A stretch of 64,000 bases of DNA from positions 1,116,001-1,180,000 of the forward strand of contig JAQFWX010000003.1 of the NCBI GenBank assembly GCA_027605045.1. Direction: 5' to 3'. Of this stretch, positions 26,001 to 38,815 are shown one piece after another. Numbering within the stretch: the first letter of the stretch is position 1; each line of letters begins with the position of its first letter. A program made the position numbers and the translations under genes. Origin of the DNA: Phallus indusiatus (taxonomy: Eukaryota; Basidiomycota; Agaricomycetes; Phallales; Phallaceae). The notes beneath the pieces were generated by a model that saw only the letters and a list, made by a program, of their open reading frames with translations, was not told the DNA's origin and did not search any database.

Positions 26001-27600
26001 CGTTCGCAATCAAATGTCTATTGCTGCCGGAATTATTGCCGAATTTTTTAAACCTCTCAAGGTAGCCCTCCATTATCTATGTTTGAAATGCATGCCTAGT
26101 GACAATCCCTGTAGTCTGGTTCAAAGGCCTCTGACATGCACTTAGTCCTCAGTCTTTTAGTTTTAGGCGAACTAGGACGATTTATGTAAGAAGAACAGTC
26201 AACTCGACTCGTCTTAGTTCACAGTCCTGTTAAGTGACATGACTCTTCAATCTGACATCTTCAATATATGCGTATCGATGTTTGGTCACGAATCTGAGGA
26301 AGTTAGATCGGCTGCTGCATTTGCCGCAGGTATGTTTTTTTTTTTTAAAAAAAAACAGGAATAAAACTTCCACTAGGGAATATCGCCATAGGAAACATGC
26401 ATCATTTCCTCCCATCTGTAATTAATCTCGTTCAATTACAAAGTGAAAAGAGGCTATTGGCTTTGTATGCTCTCAAAGAGGTGGGATCTACACTTAACCT
26501 ATGATTGCCTGATTAAATCATTATAAGCTCGTCACGAATTGCTCTGTCCCACAATTGGAGAACGTGGCGGATACACTATGGGCACCCCTTTTCAAGAATT
26601 CCGAGAACTCTGACGAAGCAATACGAAACGTGGCGGCGGCGTGTCTAGGAAAACTCGCACTAACCAACACTTCTAAATATTTGCCTCTTCTACAAGTGAG
26701 GGATATCTTCATATATTGGTGGATGCTAACACGGAATAGGCTCGACTCCATGATCCAGATCCCTCAGTTCGAGCTACCGTAGTTTCTGCTATTCGATATA
26801 CGTTTGCTGACACCACGCGTGCTCATGACGACTTATTGGCGTCATTTATTGTGGAATTTTTATCTTTGATACTAGATGAAAATCTAGTACGGAATTTTTT
26901 TTTGTTCTTTTCTTGTTGGCTAATAATTTATAATATAAAGGACGTTCGTCGCCTCTCTCTATCTGCTCTCAATGCAGCTGCTCGAAATAAACCTCATCTC
27001 ATTCATGATTATCTTGCGGCTATACTACCGCGCCTTTATGCTCAAACAGTCATAAATACAGATTTGATACGTATGGTCCAGATGGGACCATGGAAACACA
27101 AAGTAGACGATGGATTAGAGGCACGGAAAACGGCTTACGAAACGATGTATACTCTGGTCAGTCGGCTAGTTTCCGCATCCGTTTCTATTCATTTATCTTT
27201 AACCTTGTTACAGCTGGATACATGTTTCAGCAAACTGGAACTCTACGAATTCGTCTCCCGTGTTTTCAATGGTTTAGCGGATGATTCTGACGAAATCAAG
27301 GTTCTTTGTCACATGATGTTGTTCCGTCTTTCGCGAATTGCGCCAGCGCTTTTGATCCAACGACTCGATGAAATAGCACCTGAATTGGAACGCACCATGC
27401 AAGGAGGAGCTGTGACTAAAGACACTGTGAAGCAGGACATCGAGCGTACTGCGGAGCTACAGCGCAGTGCTCTTCGAGCTATTGCGGCGCTTAGTAAGAT
27501 CAACACTCCTGGGACGTCGGCTCGTTTCGACCAATGTGTGGAGAATATTAGTAAATCCCAATGGGCCTCGGATTTCAATGAATTAGTAGGAAAAGTATAA
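23053..27600 (+). CDS. CAND1: CAND1/TIP120 cullin-associated NEDD8-dissociated protein
   Basis: HEAT-repeat solenoid that exchanges substrate receptors on cullin-RING ligases. The first exon MSKMYIMHNLMEK (ATG 23053) splices to MTSLDQDFR and YMALSDLMSQIKSDS, the conserved CAND1 opening. Then come LGQLIKVVREAQMDYIVDTL, LRDIAGL, ETLIEALSILSVLVTRFP, an acidic segment with EDAEMDDTDEG-like composition near 24420-24480, SRFSDREENVRSEIW (about 24660) and a long exon (24640-25579) ending LNILISK. The C-terminal third has DVRRLSLSALNAAARNKP, LRMVQMGPWKHKVDDGLE-like IRMVQMGPWKHKVDDGLE (about 27070), RKTAYETMYTL and a tail ending FNELVGKV. Length and order match the family (about 1,200 residues). The gene is intact as far as I can splice it. 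Confidence 0.94.
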
Positions 27601-27683
27601 ATACATTTCACCATGAATTCTGAGCGGTCTTAATTGTCGTAAAAATCTAGTAAAACAACTGTATTTATGACACAAAGTCCCTT

Positions 27684-29689
27684 CTAAAAACTCAGTGGTC
27701 CTTTGAATAAGCGGCGACAAAGCTCGCTTCCTACGCGCTTTCGCTCTGCAACTGCACCTCCATCTCCAGATAATATTGAACTGTTCTCGACAGCCCTTCG
27801 CGCGAGATATGGCATAATCTATTTTAGAATATTCAGAATCATGTATTGTGTTGCTTTAAAAAATAGACCTCACGGATGATAGTGGACCATACGGTATATA
27901 CCTATTTTCAGATTAGACAGAAAATCGAACAAAAAAAGTATCTATTACTCCATACTTGATGATAAATGGTGTATCAGAACGAACTCTATCGATCAACGAA
28001 TCCGTCAAAGCATCCGACATGCCTTCGATAAAGGGTATAAGTGCACAAACATGTTGATTAATAAATGATTACCATAAAGTTGCGCAATAGCTAAATGCTC
28101 TGCAGCGCCACCTTTCAGGATGAACCGGCCTTCTACGTCGTGCTCGGCGAGGCCACTCTCGACAAGCTTATGCAAGATTTTATTACAACTATCGGCGTTG
28201 TGGGTTCCAAAGAGAATGCCTAAAGAGGTCTTTTTGAGGACGTTCTCTTGTAAAACGGTAACAAGAATTTCTGCACAGCTGTTGAAGCATCTGTCGGTTT
28301 CAATTTTTGTGTTCCAAACCGGACATTTTTCTGACGAGGGAGCAGCTTCGGTCTCGAAGTGATGGTATGCGCCACGGACAAGTTTTATGCCGAGGGCGTA
28401 TCCATTCTTTCTCGCGTCTTCAAGACTCCATGCCAAATGCTCAGGAGTTCTAGCATACTTATATTAGACGATCCAAAAAATATAGTTCATGTTGTAACCT
28501 CACCGCTTCAAATAAGCTTGAAAAGTGCCGTAAATTAATGGCTGTCGCGGCCGAATGTCCAAATTCTGAATCTTGTTATACCGATACATCAGAGAAAGTG
28601 AGAATGCGTCAATGGCTGGCTATATTTTTTAGGACTCAATACTGTGTCGACGGGACAAATACAAGGCAAGATAGCCCAGACCTGATACCATGTGTATTCT
28701 GCGTCTATGATTAACTTGACATCTCGCCTATATGCTCTGTCGGCAATGCGGATAAGATTCACATAAAATTCCTTGAGGTCCTCGTAATCTTTGGGAGTAA
28801 AATCCGAGGGAATGGAACCCGTTGTCAAAAATTGTAGATCGGACGCGTGAGGAATACCAGGAAGAGGCACAAGCTGAGTGGATGAGCGTGTTTTGATCAG
28901 ATAGTTAGAAAGTTTGATGAGAGTATCGGCTGAAGGTAAGAGGGCAGTCTAAAGTAGGAGTACAGCTGATCAGAAACAGCAAAGAAAACGGTTGTGGAAA
29001 ATGAAAGAACAAAAGCTTACCAATTTGATTGCTACCCAAGTCTTTCCGCTGAATTGTGATGGAAATTGTTTCTCAAAATCCGCAGCAACATCGATAGATC
29101 GGATGGTTTCCTCGACGTTTGCTATGTAGCCCTGGGTCGATGCACGATTTTCGGTGAGCTCGATGCTGTTAGCCTGATCTTCATCAACCTCGACGCTATA
29201 TCCAAGTAACGCGCCTATGTTATTGCGCCGTAGTTGAGCAAGTACTGGGAGCGCGCCTTCCGCAGTATCTCCCCCGACGAACTGGGCAAAAAAGGTGCCT
29301 CGAATTACAGCCTCGGCAATTTGCCTCAGACCGGGAATAGAGGTAGCTGCTGAGATGATGACGGGCGAATAATTAACGATTGCTGGGAACGAGCAGACTG
29401 AGTATACAAAATAAGAGCGCAACAATGTCGAGAATGATGCACGGCTCAAGGCGTTGTGGACATTTCTGTCAGATTTGCTCAGACTAGAGCTGTCAACATG
29501 ATCCGCGTGCACATGCACGACGCTCAGAGGGCCGGCGCTGAGACAATAAGCGGCTCCACCCGCCACCGAAAACGAGAAAAAGAAAGCCCTCCGACTGAAA
29601 CGAGAAACGTTGCTAAACTTGGGTAAGGTCGAGTGGAACCGAGAGAACGACGATGAAGATGCTGAGCGGGTCAGACGAGAGAGAACCAT
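27684..29689 (-). CDS. PUT1: Mitochondrial proline dehydrogenase
   Basis: FAD enzyme of the mitochondrial inner membrane that oxidises proline to pyrroline-5-carboxylate. The N-terminus MVLSRLTRSASSSSFSRFHS is Arg/Ser-rich without acids, a clear matrix-targeting signal. Then follow FFAQFVGGDTAEGALPVL, IGALLGYSVEVDED, FSGKTWVAIKL, a small exon ending LIIDAEYTWYQ (about 28680), PAIDAFSL, IYGTFQAYLKR, LGIKLVRGAYHHFE (about 28370) and LFGTHNADS. The last exon carries MPYLARRAVENSSIL (about 27780), the substrate-binding arginine pair, and ends FKGPLSF. The order is complete. It is divergent from DOT1 across 291 bp and converges with CAND1. Confidence 0.94.
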
Positions 29690-29980
29690 TTTGGCGGCCG
29701 GGTCGGGTCATGTCAGGTCATGCCGGTTTATGATCATCATGCTTCCCTCAATTTCCCACGCCATATACAGTATATTATGTAATGCGAGCAAAGGGAATAG
29801 CATCAAATACTTACTATCGGGTGACGCGTCTCTTGTACTCTGCATTTTGTTACATACGAGCACGCTGCATGAAGCAAGGTACAGCAAAGTGAAACCAACA
29901 ACCAGCACGACCGTTTTCAGCCCCTTGTATTCCTTTTTACGCGCTTAGTGTCTTTTAATACGCGTTTCTGTTTGCATAAA

Positions 29981-32125
29981 ATGCTCGCGTCCCCCACCTG
30001 GCCGGCAACCTCAAAAATATCATCCAACGCTTTAGTATCTGTATCCCCGTCTTGTGAAATACTAGCCTCGGCGTCGACTCCGGCGGTTTTCCGGGAAGAT
30101 TCCTTTGCCACCCGGTCGTCGACCAGCACGTCCTTTCCAAACTCGTCCGCGAGTCATAACTGTATTCGTCCTCAAGAAACCGCTCCATTAATGACGACGT
30201 ACCCTGATTCATCCGCCGTGATTGGTGGCAATGAACAACAACCCGTCAATGATGACGGCTCCAATCACCAAGAACCTCCGACTAAACGTCTAAAAACAAC
30301 GCCGAAGAAAGCCAAATCCGTTTCCCCAAAAAAGAGACGTCCTTTACCAATGGCTTCCTCTCGTCTAACCACCGGGATGACCTCTCCTGATCGTGTTCGT
30401 AGTCCCAGCGCACGTTCCCGTTCAACGACGGAATTTGGTTCTCTGGAAGGAACTATTCCACGACCATGCTGTACATCACACGATGGTGGGTTTGGCGAGG
30501 AACTGATATCGGCCGACACCGTTGTAAAGAGACTTATGAAATCGTACAAGGCTTGTAAGCATAATTATATCTAAATGTTGACTATTAGCAGCTCATTCTG
30601 CACGTATTCCATAGATTTTCACAATCCGGATGACCCTAACGACCGTTCCTTTGATCCACATCCTACCGATTTTCCGTTTGTCGTTCTCGAATATCCCAAT
30701 ACAAATGCTCGCGAAGTTTTTCCTTTACTAGTACCAAAAGACGAGGACCACTATAGTCCAGTTAAGGAAGTAAAGAAATCCTTATTTACCATTATTGAAA
30801 GTGAGTGCCCCTAGAAATGTTTTGGCGATTTACCAGTTTGACTGTCTGAATAGCATACCTAACTGCTTCTCAAGCTGTTTTGTTCGGAACGCCACCAGCT
30901 CAATTGCGCCCTACTGACTTTGCACCACCGAAATCCGACCTATTTGCATTCAGTCCTTCAGGGAAACAGAAGCTAAAACCCACTCCACTTATTCCTCCGA
31001 CCTCTCATGATCTTCTTTTGACACTTACGTACGCTAACAATACTCGAAATGGACCTCTCTTCGTTTCTACCTTCGACAAAATCACCCAATTATTGCTTTC
31101 AATTAAAAAGGGGGAAGACGGTTCTCCAAACAACGCGAGTGTTGATCCGGACCGTTCACAGATGGGGCCGATACCGGATCCCAATCCAATGCGTCAAGTC
31201 TTTCAACGTTGGAATGGTGTACCTCCCAACATTTGGAAAACGATCATCGACGAAACATATCAGAGAGCTGTGGGACCTAATATTCCTTTACTTCGCAAAT
31301 ACCCTGCTTGGTCTAGCGAAGCCTATGGAGAGTTAGAGACCGAGTAAGCTTTATCCCACATAATGCTATTCCATGAATTGACAAAAACAAAAAAAAAAAT
31401 TCAACAGTTTTGTCTCCGATATCGTGCACTATACAGGTCTCAAGTCAACGTCACGGTTTTTTGATATGGGTTCCGGAGTTGGCACTGTTGTTCTGCAAAC
31501 TGCTTTACAAGCTGGTTGCGCAGCCTCGGGTATAGAGAAAATGAAACACCCTGCGTCTATCGCAGAGCGTCATCTTGAACAGTTTCAGTGCCGGTGTCGT
31601 ATGTGGGGTGTTGAACCCGGTCCCGTCGAACTTCTAGCTGGAGACTTCACTGATGACACCCGCGTACGAGAGAGAATTTTGGATGCAGATGTTGTCTTGT
31701 GTAACAATTGGGCGTTCAGTGAAAAATGTCTCTTTTTCTTAGCCGAAATCTACTTTCTCACTAACACTTGTCTCAACAGTAAATCAATCATTACTGAATC
31801 ATTTTCTAGACATGAAAGAAGGTGCTATAGTTGTATCTCTACGTTCCTTCATTCCTCCAAACTTCCGATTGACTGAACATACAGTATGTTCTTCAATTTT
31901 AGTATATACATACCCTGATCATTAGGCTTCCATTAGGTTGGTTCACCAGCAGCCATTCTTCGTGTCGAAGAACGTCCATTCACAGCTGGCGCAGTATCTT
32001 GGATGAGTGGAGGTGGTACATATTTTATCAATACTATTGATAGAGGTATGGTCGCAGCCCTTCACGATCAGCTGACCAAAAATCGAGCCGCGCGCACAAG
32101 ATCAGGGAAAGCAAGACAATCCTAG
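29981..32125 (+). CDS. DOT1: Histone H3 lysine-79 methyltransferase
   Basis: Nuclear non-SET methyltransferase. The N-terminus is a disordered basic region (KRLKTTPKKAKSVSPKKRRP, about 30270), probably for nucleosome binding. The catalytic part starts with VFQRWNGVPPN and AYGELETE, then VSDIVHYTGLKSTSRFFDMG with SGVGTVVLQTAL (SAM-binding DxGxGxG, about 31460), the SAM-contacting E in GIEKMKHPA, FQCRCRMWG, GDFTDD and ADVVLCNNWAF (about 31690, the NN-F motif). The last exons give FLDMKEGAIVVSLRSFIP and VSWMSGGGTYFINT. ATG 29981 is the first ATG; the GTG-initiated extension upstream is not supported. The extreme N-terminus is poorly conserved, so an additional upstream exon cannot be excluded. 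Confidence 0.92.
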
Positions 32126-32298
32126 CATTAGACTTATGTGTTTTCTATATACCGATGTTTTAATAAATTAGAAAATCGTCAAGTCTCCGTTCAACATATG
32201 GAAAAAAAATACAGCGAGAAAAGTTCTCTATCTTATTGATTGTCAGAATGAAGTGAGAGGGCGTCACTATACAATAAATAACCACCACCACATTATTC

Positions 32299-33954
32299 TC
32301 ACATCTCTTGAACGTAATTACCTTCCCATGGTGAATAAAAAGGGTGGGTGGTAAATAAAATTTCGAAGCTCACCAGGAAAGACACCTTGTTTCCCATTTA
32401 ACTTACCCGTCCACCAATCTTCTTGGCTGGGGGTTCTTTCAACCAGCTCGATTTGATCTCCAGCCTTAAAATCCAAATCGCCATCTGCTTGCGCTTGAAA
32501 ATCGTATAAAGCTACTACATATTGAATAGCCTTCGGTTTAGGCTTCAAGGGCGGAGCCGGTGGGGGACGTTTGGTTGCAGCAGCAGCGGCAGTTGCGTTG
32601 GTGCTGGAATAGGGCGGCGGTGCTCCGGATGCTGAAGTAGGAGGTGGCGGTGCCTTCTTAATGAAGGAAGAGGTTGTGGACGAGGTTACAGAAGAAGTTG
32701 CCGAGCTTGTTGTGTTAGTACGCGAAATCCCAGTTTCTCCCGAACGAGCCGCCATTAGTTTAGCTAAAATTAGAGGACAATAAAGACTCCATTTTAAATC
32801 GGTAACAAAATTTTACCTGTCGAAACGATCCGTTTAGTAATTGCTAGAGCATCCACGCGTTCCCCAATATCGCCCCTGCGTTCGTGGAACTGTGCGACAA
32901 TTTCATTGGCATTCTCGGGAATATCCAACTTTCCTTCGGCAAACCCTCTCAGTTTTTCAATCATGAGATAGTATATATTGAGCCTATAAGGTTTGAGGAC
33001 GTCGAGGGAAAATATTGAAACTGATTCACGAACTGCATATAATAGAAAGATTGGAAGAGCGCTCCAATAAAATTCCTTGATAAGAGCATAAACTGAGGCA
33101 GATCAGTTTTGAGTAGATTGTTATAATGTTCATATTCGTTAGAGGCGGCCTCAAATTCTTGTTCAAGCTGAAATCAAGTAAACGACTATAACATGAAGCA
33201 AAGACATCTTTATACCTTGAACAAATTTTTCTCGTCACTAAGAGACTTTTCTTTCTTATCGCGTAACTTGGTGAGTGAGTTTTGAAAACGGTCGAAATCG
33301 GTAAGCTATAAGAAAAGTGTGCATGAAGGGCAGATCCAAGAAAACGAAGCTACTAACCTTGTGATCTCGTTTCGTTATTGACTTGCGCATTTGTTTCATG
33401 AGTCCTTGTAATTCTTTCGCTGGTGCATGAATTCTTGATTGAATGAGTTCCAACTCTGGCATCAGAGCGTCTTTCAATTCTTCCATCACAGCTTGATAGG
33501 GGCCAGCATTTTGCAAGGTATCTGCGGCTGCTGGGTGTCTGCTAGTGAGGCCGATCTCGCCTGATAGCGGGGTGCAGATGTTGAAAAAATGAATTGACCA
33601 TTGTTGGCCAGATGTTAGCATGGCTTAACCAAAAAAGATGTGAATAAGCGGTCAAGACTGCTATATCGATTGTACGCACTGACGACATTGTCGGAATAAA
33701 CCTTGGTGTCTTTCAGGAATTTCTCGAGAGAACCTTCCATAGCCATGAATTTACGATTATACTCATCAAACTCCGGGTCGCTACTCTCTGAAAAGTAGTC
33801 AAATGGAGTCGTGGACGAGAGACTTATGAATATACTTTTAGCGAAACCGACTTTACTGGTCACGAGGAAAGGTGTTCTGATTGAACTTCGTAAGTACTGG
33901 AGCAGCTTCGAAAAAAATAACATGCCGCTTAATAGCCTTGGTAATTCCCTTCAT
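32299..33954 (-). CDS. RVS167: BAR and SH3 domain protein, amphiphysin homologue
   Basis: Membrane-curving endocytic protein that works with actin at scission sites. Exon 1 [10 protein letters not shown] (33926-33954) joins to [13 protein letters not shown] by an intron with a GC donor (33877-33925), then [20 protein letters not shown]. The BAR domain continues with [87 protein letters not shown] and [17 protein letters not shown] Pro-rich linker ([17 protein letters not shown]) precedes the SH3 domain (about 32300-32530): [43 protein letters not shown]-stop, with the last six residues on a separate exon. Start and end are both family-typical, and the gene looks intact. It is the last host gene before the transposon heap. 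Confidence 0.94.
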
Positions 33955-34183
33955 GTTAACAACTCTCTTCAGAGAAGGTTCAGGTGTAATTAACGCTATT
34001 TGGCGCTGACGTAACTAAGGTGAACTCGGTTCTAAAAGCCCGCGAGAGGCTTGGTCAGCGGCAGCGAGACGGCACGTCTCGGTAGAAGGGGCTTGGTGCA
34101 ACCTACATGGTTTTCAGGAGTAGTTCGCAGATAATTTAGTGACCTCACCGTTCACTTTCAGCCTTGGGTTACTAGAGACATAT

Positions 34184-35190
34184 TGTAAATTAGATGTATG
34201 TTTACATTATTTATTATATTATTTTTTCATAATTTTTTGTGGAGATGTAACGGACATTATAGACTAATAAAGAATTCCTCAGTGTCAAGAAACAACTGTG
34301 TATTACTTAAAAGTGGACCTAATAAAGAATCTTTTACAACATATGAGTAAAGATCTAGTTACTTACTCCTCAGTGTCAAGAAACAACTGAGGAGACATGA
34401 AAATTGATGGAACAAAGGTTTTATATACTGAAGACTTAAAGTCTTCTCAAAAGAAAAGGAATGTCAAGTGCCGTGTTCCGCATCTATCCTGGGTAAGTCT
34501 GGTCTAGTACGTAACACGTGCATGCAGATAGAGAAAGTATGGAGAGTACGGGTGTGAGGGACTTGGCTTCAGCTTGTATGCTGCACCCACTCGCCCAACT
34601 TCAGATATCCCTCGATTTCAGAGAACGAGAGAAGTACGTAACTAGTACGCACAAGTCCAATGTTAAGTACGATGACGAACTTAGATTGCCCAAGAGGTCT
34701 GACGACGACTGGGACTTGAACTACGTGCAAGTCCACAACTAAGTACGAGACGAGCACGCAGAGTACGGAGAAGAACAGAGGCAGAACAGATAAGAGAGAA
34801 GAATAGATTATATTCTGACTGGAGAGTCCCAGCTATGGAACTGAGGCTTAAATACACAAGTGCGAAATAACTATACTAAAAGGAGAAAGGACAGGAAAGG
34901 GATAGTAGTAGCTAGGATAGACGAATTAGGTCGAGTCCGGACTGACCGGCCTACTGGTTAGTCAGACCATTGAGCGGACAAGCTCCATTTGGAAACAACC
35001 GGGTTGGGGGGCTGTGCACAGAGTACGGAGTAGTACGAGTAGAGAACGAGCTGCGTACTTCGGAGATCAATAGCGGATCAGGAGGTGTGTCTTACATAAA
35101 CCCCGGAAAATGTCACGGGGCACGCCGGGCGTGACAAGGAAACAGCATTGCCTTTAGCAAACATCTATGTAACATAGCACACTCTCAACA
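34184..35190 (-). mobile_element. Ty1/copia LTR (element D), interrupted by a solo LTR
   Basis: Read leftward it begins TGTTGAGAGTGTGC right after a purine tract (GTGAGGGGGAG) and ends in CA at 34184; about 327 bp once the inserted LTR (34462-35136) and one copy of its target repeat are removed. It holds two copies of a 22-bp motif (TCCTCAGTGTCAAGAAACAA, at about 34277 and 34367). As the 3' LTR of a copia element, it marks the left edge of the repeat zone. Confidence 0.7.
34462..35136 (-). mobile_element. Solo LTR, type A
   Basis: 675 bp, TG...CA ended (TGTCAAGTGCCG ... GGGCGTGACA), flanked on both sides by the 5-bp target repeat AGGAA (34457-34461 and 35137-35141). The same sequence in the other orientation occurs at 49374-50047. 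Only the LTR remains, so the parent lost its body by LTR-LTR recombination. It is rich in GTAC/CGTAC motifs. Confidence 0.9.
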
Positions 35191-35267
35191 CTCCCCCTCA
35201 CGCATGAGCATGATAAAGTCCAAGCATTCTCGAAAATAACTTGATTTTTGTGGGCAATTAAAATTTA
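35191..35267 (-). pseudogene. Remnant of copia pol C-terminus (element D)
   Basis: Leftward translation gives IKLFSRMLGLYHAHA-stop followed by the purine tract and the LTR, the usual 3' end of a Ty1/copia polyprotein. The rest is cut off at 35268 by a fragment of another repeat. Confidence 0.55.
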
Positions 35268-35344
35268 AGGGTCTCAACAGATAATGGGTATTGCAGGTAA
35301 TACGGTTACCCTTGGATACCCATACCTCCACCCATGGATATTGC
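35268..35344 (-). repeat. Fragment of the TAAGGGTCTCAAC terminal-repeat MITE (type E)
   Basis: 77 bp matching the right end of the MITE at 57869-58209 in reverse complement, including TAAGGGTCTCAAC and the GGGTATTGCAGGTAAT-like stretch. It is truncated where a copia LTR begins at 35345. Confidence 0.7.
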
Positions 35345-35655
35345 TGTTGTCAAAGAGTGTTTGGAGTGAAAGGGAAAAGAGAAACTGTATTAGAATAGAA
35401 AATAAAGAGATTTAAATACAAGAAAACTATTTTACTGCTGAGCTCAAAAAAACCTCCTTTGAAGGAAAAAATAACTCAGCAGCGACATTCGAGTTGTGTA
35501 ATCATAATTAGTAAGTGTTAGCATCTAACACTCCCCTCGATGAGAGATGTCATCACTACTTAAATCCATTTTGATTTTCTTCATCAGATAAACGTGTTTT
35601 TCCTTCTCTAAACCTTTAGTCAGAATATCCACCACATTCTTTTTCGTATGGACCT
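35345..35655 (-). mobile_element. 3' end of a second Ty1/copia element (LTR plus pol C-terminus)
   Basis: The LTR is 35345-35530 (186 bp, TG..CA, leftward TGTTAGATGCTAACAC), preceded by the purine tract ATCGAGGGGAG. To its right the leftward reading gives VHTKKNVVDILTKGLEKEKH and MDLSSDDISHRGEC-stop, the C-terminal end of a copia RNase H/pol. The element is cut at about 35655 by a gypsy-type LTR, and its upstream part is not found in the window. Confidence 0.75.
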
Positions 35656-37810
35656 TGTTTGTTAGGGCGACTCAGGGTACACACCTAGAGGAGGGAAAAC
35701 CTAAGATCTATTGGAGGGCGACAACTAACTACTCACCTAGAGGAGGGAAAACCTAAGAGAACAAGCTTAGGTATCCCCCTCTAGGGAAAACGCATATAAG
35801 TACCGAATACAAAGCGCCCGACTGATCTCCATGGGATCCGAGGAGATGCAAACAGAAATCGAAATAAATCAAAGAAATCGAGAAAACAGAAGAACGACAA
35901 AAATACAGTCGAACCTCTTATACCCCATACCTCTCGGGAGACCCGAAATATTATGGGTTTTCAGGGGCTATGGTCAATAAGGGTGTGGACAAATTTCGGT
36001 GTATTATAAATACATTAGGTAATATACATTATTAAGCAGTTGAAAAGTAGTCGAGCAATGTCGTGTCTTGCAATCTTTGAAGCTTGGCCACTTCACGGCA
36101 AAATGTTGCCAGACATTCTTCCATCTGACGGGCCCACTGGCCATCCTGCCTGTCAATGTAGCTGTTAAGGATTGATGCCGCTTGGAGAGCCTCAAGTCTG
36201 GTTGGGCATGGTGTTGTGGGTGTGTCTTCACCTTCAATGTCGTCGCCACCCTTTTGCTCAATGCTCTTCCGTGCTTCTACTACAGCTATCACTGCTTGAT
36301 AAATATCTTTATCAGATGTTTCATCCATGGTCTGTGATTCAATCTGAGAGTTAAGTAATGCATCAATGGTTAATCTGTTTTTCAGTTGCAAAGCACCTCG
36401 AGACACAAGCTCATCAAGTGCCTCTTCAACACAAGCTTCTGCATCAGCAATAGGAGTGTTTTTCAGGCTCAAATACCTCTCCACGGCTGTAGCACCTTAC
36501 ACGAAGGACTCGCCACCTCCCACTACGGGACAGATGCTTCAGACACAAAATAGATAGCACATATTGTATTACTCGTATCATGTAGTTTACATGTCTGACA
36601 TGAGGCAACCCAATAGACAATAAATCTGATTCACACACAGTGTTCTTCAGGGATTCAGTTGGTGTGAATTCTGAGGTGGGCAGAAACTCTTCCGGTAAAA
36701 TTCCTGACTTCTTCCAACAGTTTTGAATCGTTGTAGCGCTCACTTCTTTCCATGCTCGCTCTGCCAGCCGCATTGCCTCCAACTGATTGATATCATAGAT
36801 CTGAGAAGGTGTTATGCCCTGATCATAGCGATCTATTACATGTCGCACAAAACTTGTACGATAGTGAGCTTTGAAACATTGGATGATGCCCTGATCAAGT
36901 GGTTGAACGTAGGCAGTCAAATTTGGCTTGAAGTTTTTGACTCGGATGTTTTGAAGATTATCCAGTACAATATGTCCCGAAAAATTATCCTGCAAGAGGA
37001 GTATCTTCCGCTTTTGCCGACGAAGTTCCTTATCCCATTCTTGGATCCAGTCTTGATATAAAGCAGCCATCATCCAAGCCTTTGCATTACTCTTATAGTA
37101 GAAGCCAAGTGCAGCAGCTGATTTCTTTTCAAAGGCTTGTGGTTTTGCTGCCTTTCCAATGACAAATGGCTGACATTTTTCAGTGCCATCTGCATTGGAT
37201 GTGAAAGCATATGTGAGTCGCGTTTTGACACCTTTAACTCCGGAGGTTTTCCTGTCACTCAGACCTCTGTCTGGTGGCATTCTAATTCAAATGAGCTTTT
37301 TTTACCAGTGTTCCATAAAGATACTCACCCGTAAAAGAGGCCAGTTTCATCCATATTAAAGATATCTTTTTGCTCATACCCGCATTGCTTAATCAAGTCT
37401 CGAATTCGCTGTCTTTCTTCTTCCACAGTTTCCAAAGAAGCAGAGCCAGCTTCACCATGTCGTTTGAACTCCTTAAGCCCATTCTGCTTCTTAACTCTGT
37501 CTAACCATCCGTTACTTAGACCCGTGCGTGCATCTTTCGGAATTCCTGCCAAATCTACAAACGCAGTCCATTTCTGGCACACGACCTCACCACTGATCAG
37601 AATTCCTTCCTCCATTGCTTTTGCTATCCAGAGGTCCAGCATTTCCGCAATCTCAGGATGTTCTACTGGTTGTTGGCGCTTTACCAACCAACCATGTGCA
37701 CCTGAAATCTGGGACCAAATTTGATGCCACTTTTCCTCATTTTTAACCCAAGCTGAAACCAGTGGTTGTTTTATTCGAAGGTTGGGATACTTTGAGTCAA
37801 AGTGACGTGC

Positions 37811-38764
37811 TGTCACGACCCTCGTGCCACCCGATCCTAATCTGGACCTCTCCGAGGTCCAGCACCCAATCCCCGTCCATATTTAGTATATCTGCCATGT
37901 CCGAGCGTCAGTACTTGCCCAACAGTGCGTAGTCCGTTATTCTGTCCACATCCGATAAGTCCGAGGTCCGGACTTTGTCCGGACTAGGACATTTCCTTAT
38001 GGGGACATTCTGTCTGGAGCATTAGAAAGCAAGTGCTAGATATGTTTCTGGTGCTGTTGTTAGGGCGACTCAGGGCACACACCTAGAGGAGGGAAAACCT
38101 AAGATCTATTGGGGGGCAGCAACTAACTACTCACCTAGAGGAGGGAAAACCTAAGAGAACAAGCTTAGGTATCCCCCTCTAGGGAAAACGCATATAAGTA
38201 CAGGGTATGAGGCGCCCGACTGATCCCCATGGGATCTGAGGAGATACAAACAGAAATCGAACGAAATTGAAGAGATCGGGAAATCGAGAAAACGGCGAAA
38301 ATAGTGGAAACGACAAAATATGGGAAATGAAGGAAATCGAAGTGCGAGATGAAATCGAAAGAAATCGAAGAAATCGAATAATAGGGCGAGGCGCTAGCGT
38401 ACTGTAACAGCTGTGCAACTAGTCTCCTTTTAGTTATATCTCCTTTAGTTCTAGTAGTCTAGCTTTTTGTATTTAAAGCCCCCAGACTTCGTCTGGGGCT
38501 CCCAGTCTGAATATCAAGTCGTATTCAAGTCTATTTGAGTCTAGCCCCAGTTAACCTCTTTATAATCAAATCTTCTCTTATCTATCTCACTTAAAGTCTG
38601 CTCCCAGTACTTGTCCGGGCTGTGTCGGACTTCTAGTCCGAAATTAAGGGATATCCAGGGTCGATTGAGTCGGTGCAGCACATAAGCTGAAGCCAAGTCC
38701 CTTCTGTTCCGTAGTCCAGACTCCCCGGACTTCCGCCCAGACACCCGGAACACAGCGCATGACA
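37811..38764 (+). mobile_element. Solo LTR, type B, itself interrupted
   Basis: Begins TGTCACGACCCTCGTGCCAC and ends CGCATGACA; 597 bp without the inserted type C LTR. Flanks are CGTGC (37806-37810) and TGTGC (38765-38769), a 5-bp target repeat with one transition. It sits in the pogo transposase gene between two halves of one helix-turn-helix. Many GTCCGGAC-like motifs. Confidence 0.88.
38058..38409 (+). mobile_element. Solo LTR, type C, inside type B LTR
   Basis: 352 bp, TGTTAGGGCGACTC ... GCGTACTGTAACA, flanked by GCTGT at 38053-38057 and 38410-38414. It belongs to the same family as the LTRs of the chromovirus at 38816-52762 but in the opposite orientation. Confidence 0.92.
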
Positions 38765-38815
38765 TGTGCCGCTACCGACTGATTTCGTCCATTTTCATGG
38801 AACCAGTCGAGTATC

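Noticed and set aside
29955..30212. Minus-strand ORF over the DOT1 N-terminus
   Set aside because: Low-complexity antisense reading without motifs; DOT1 explains the region.
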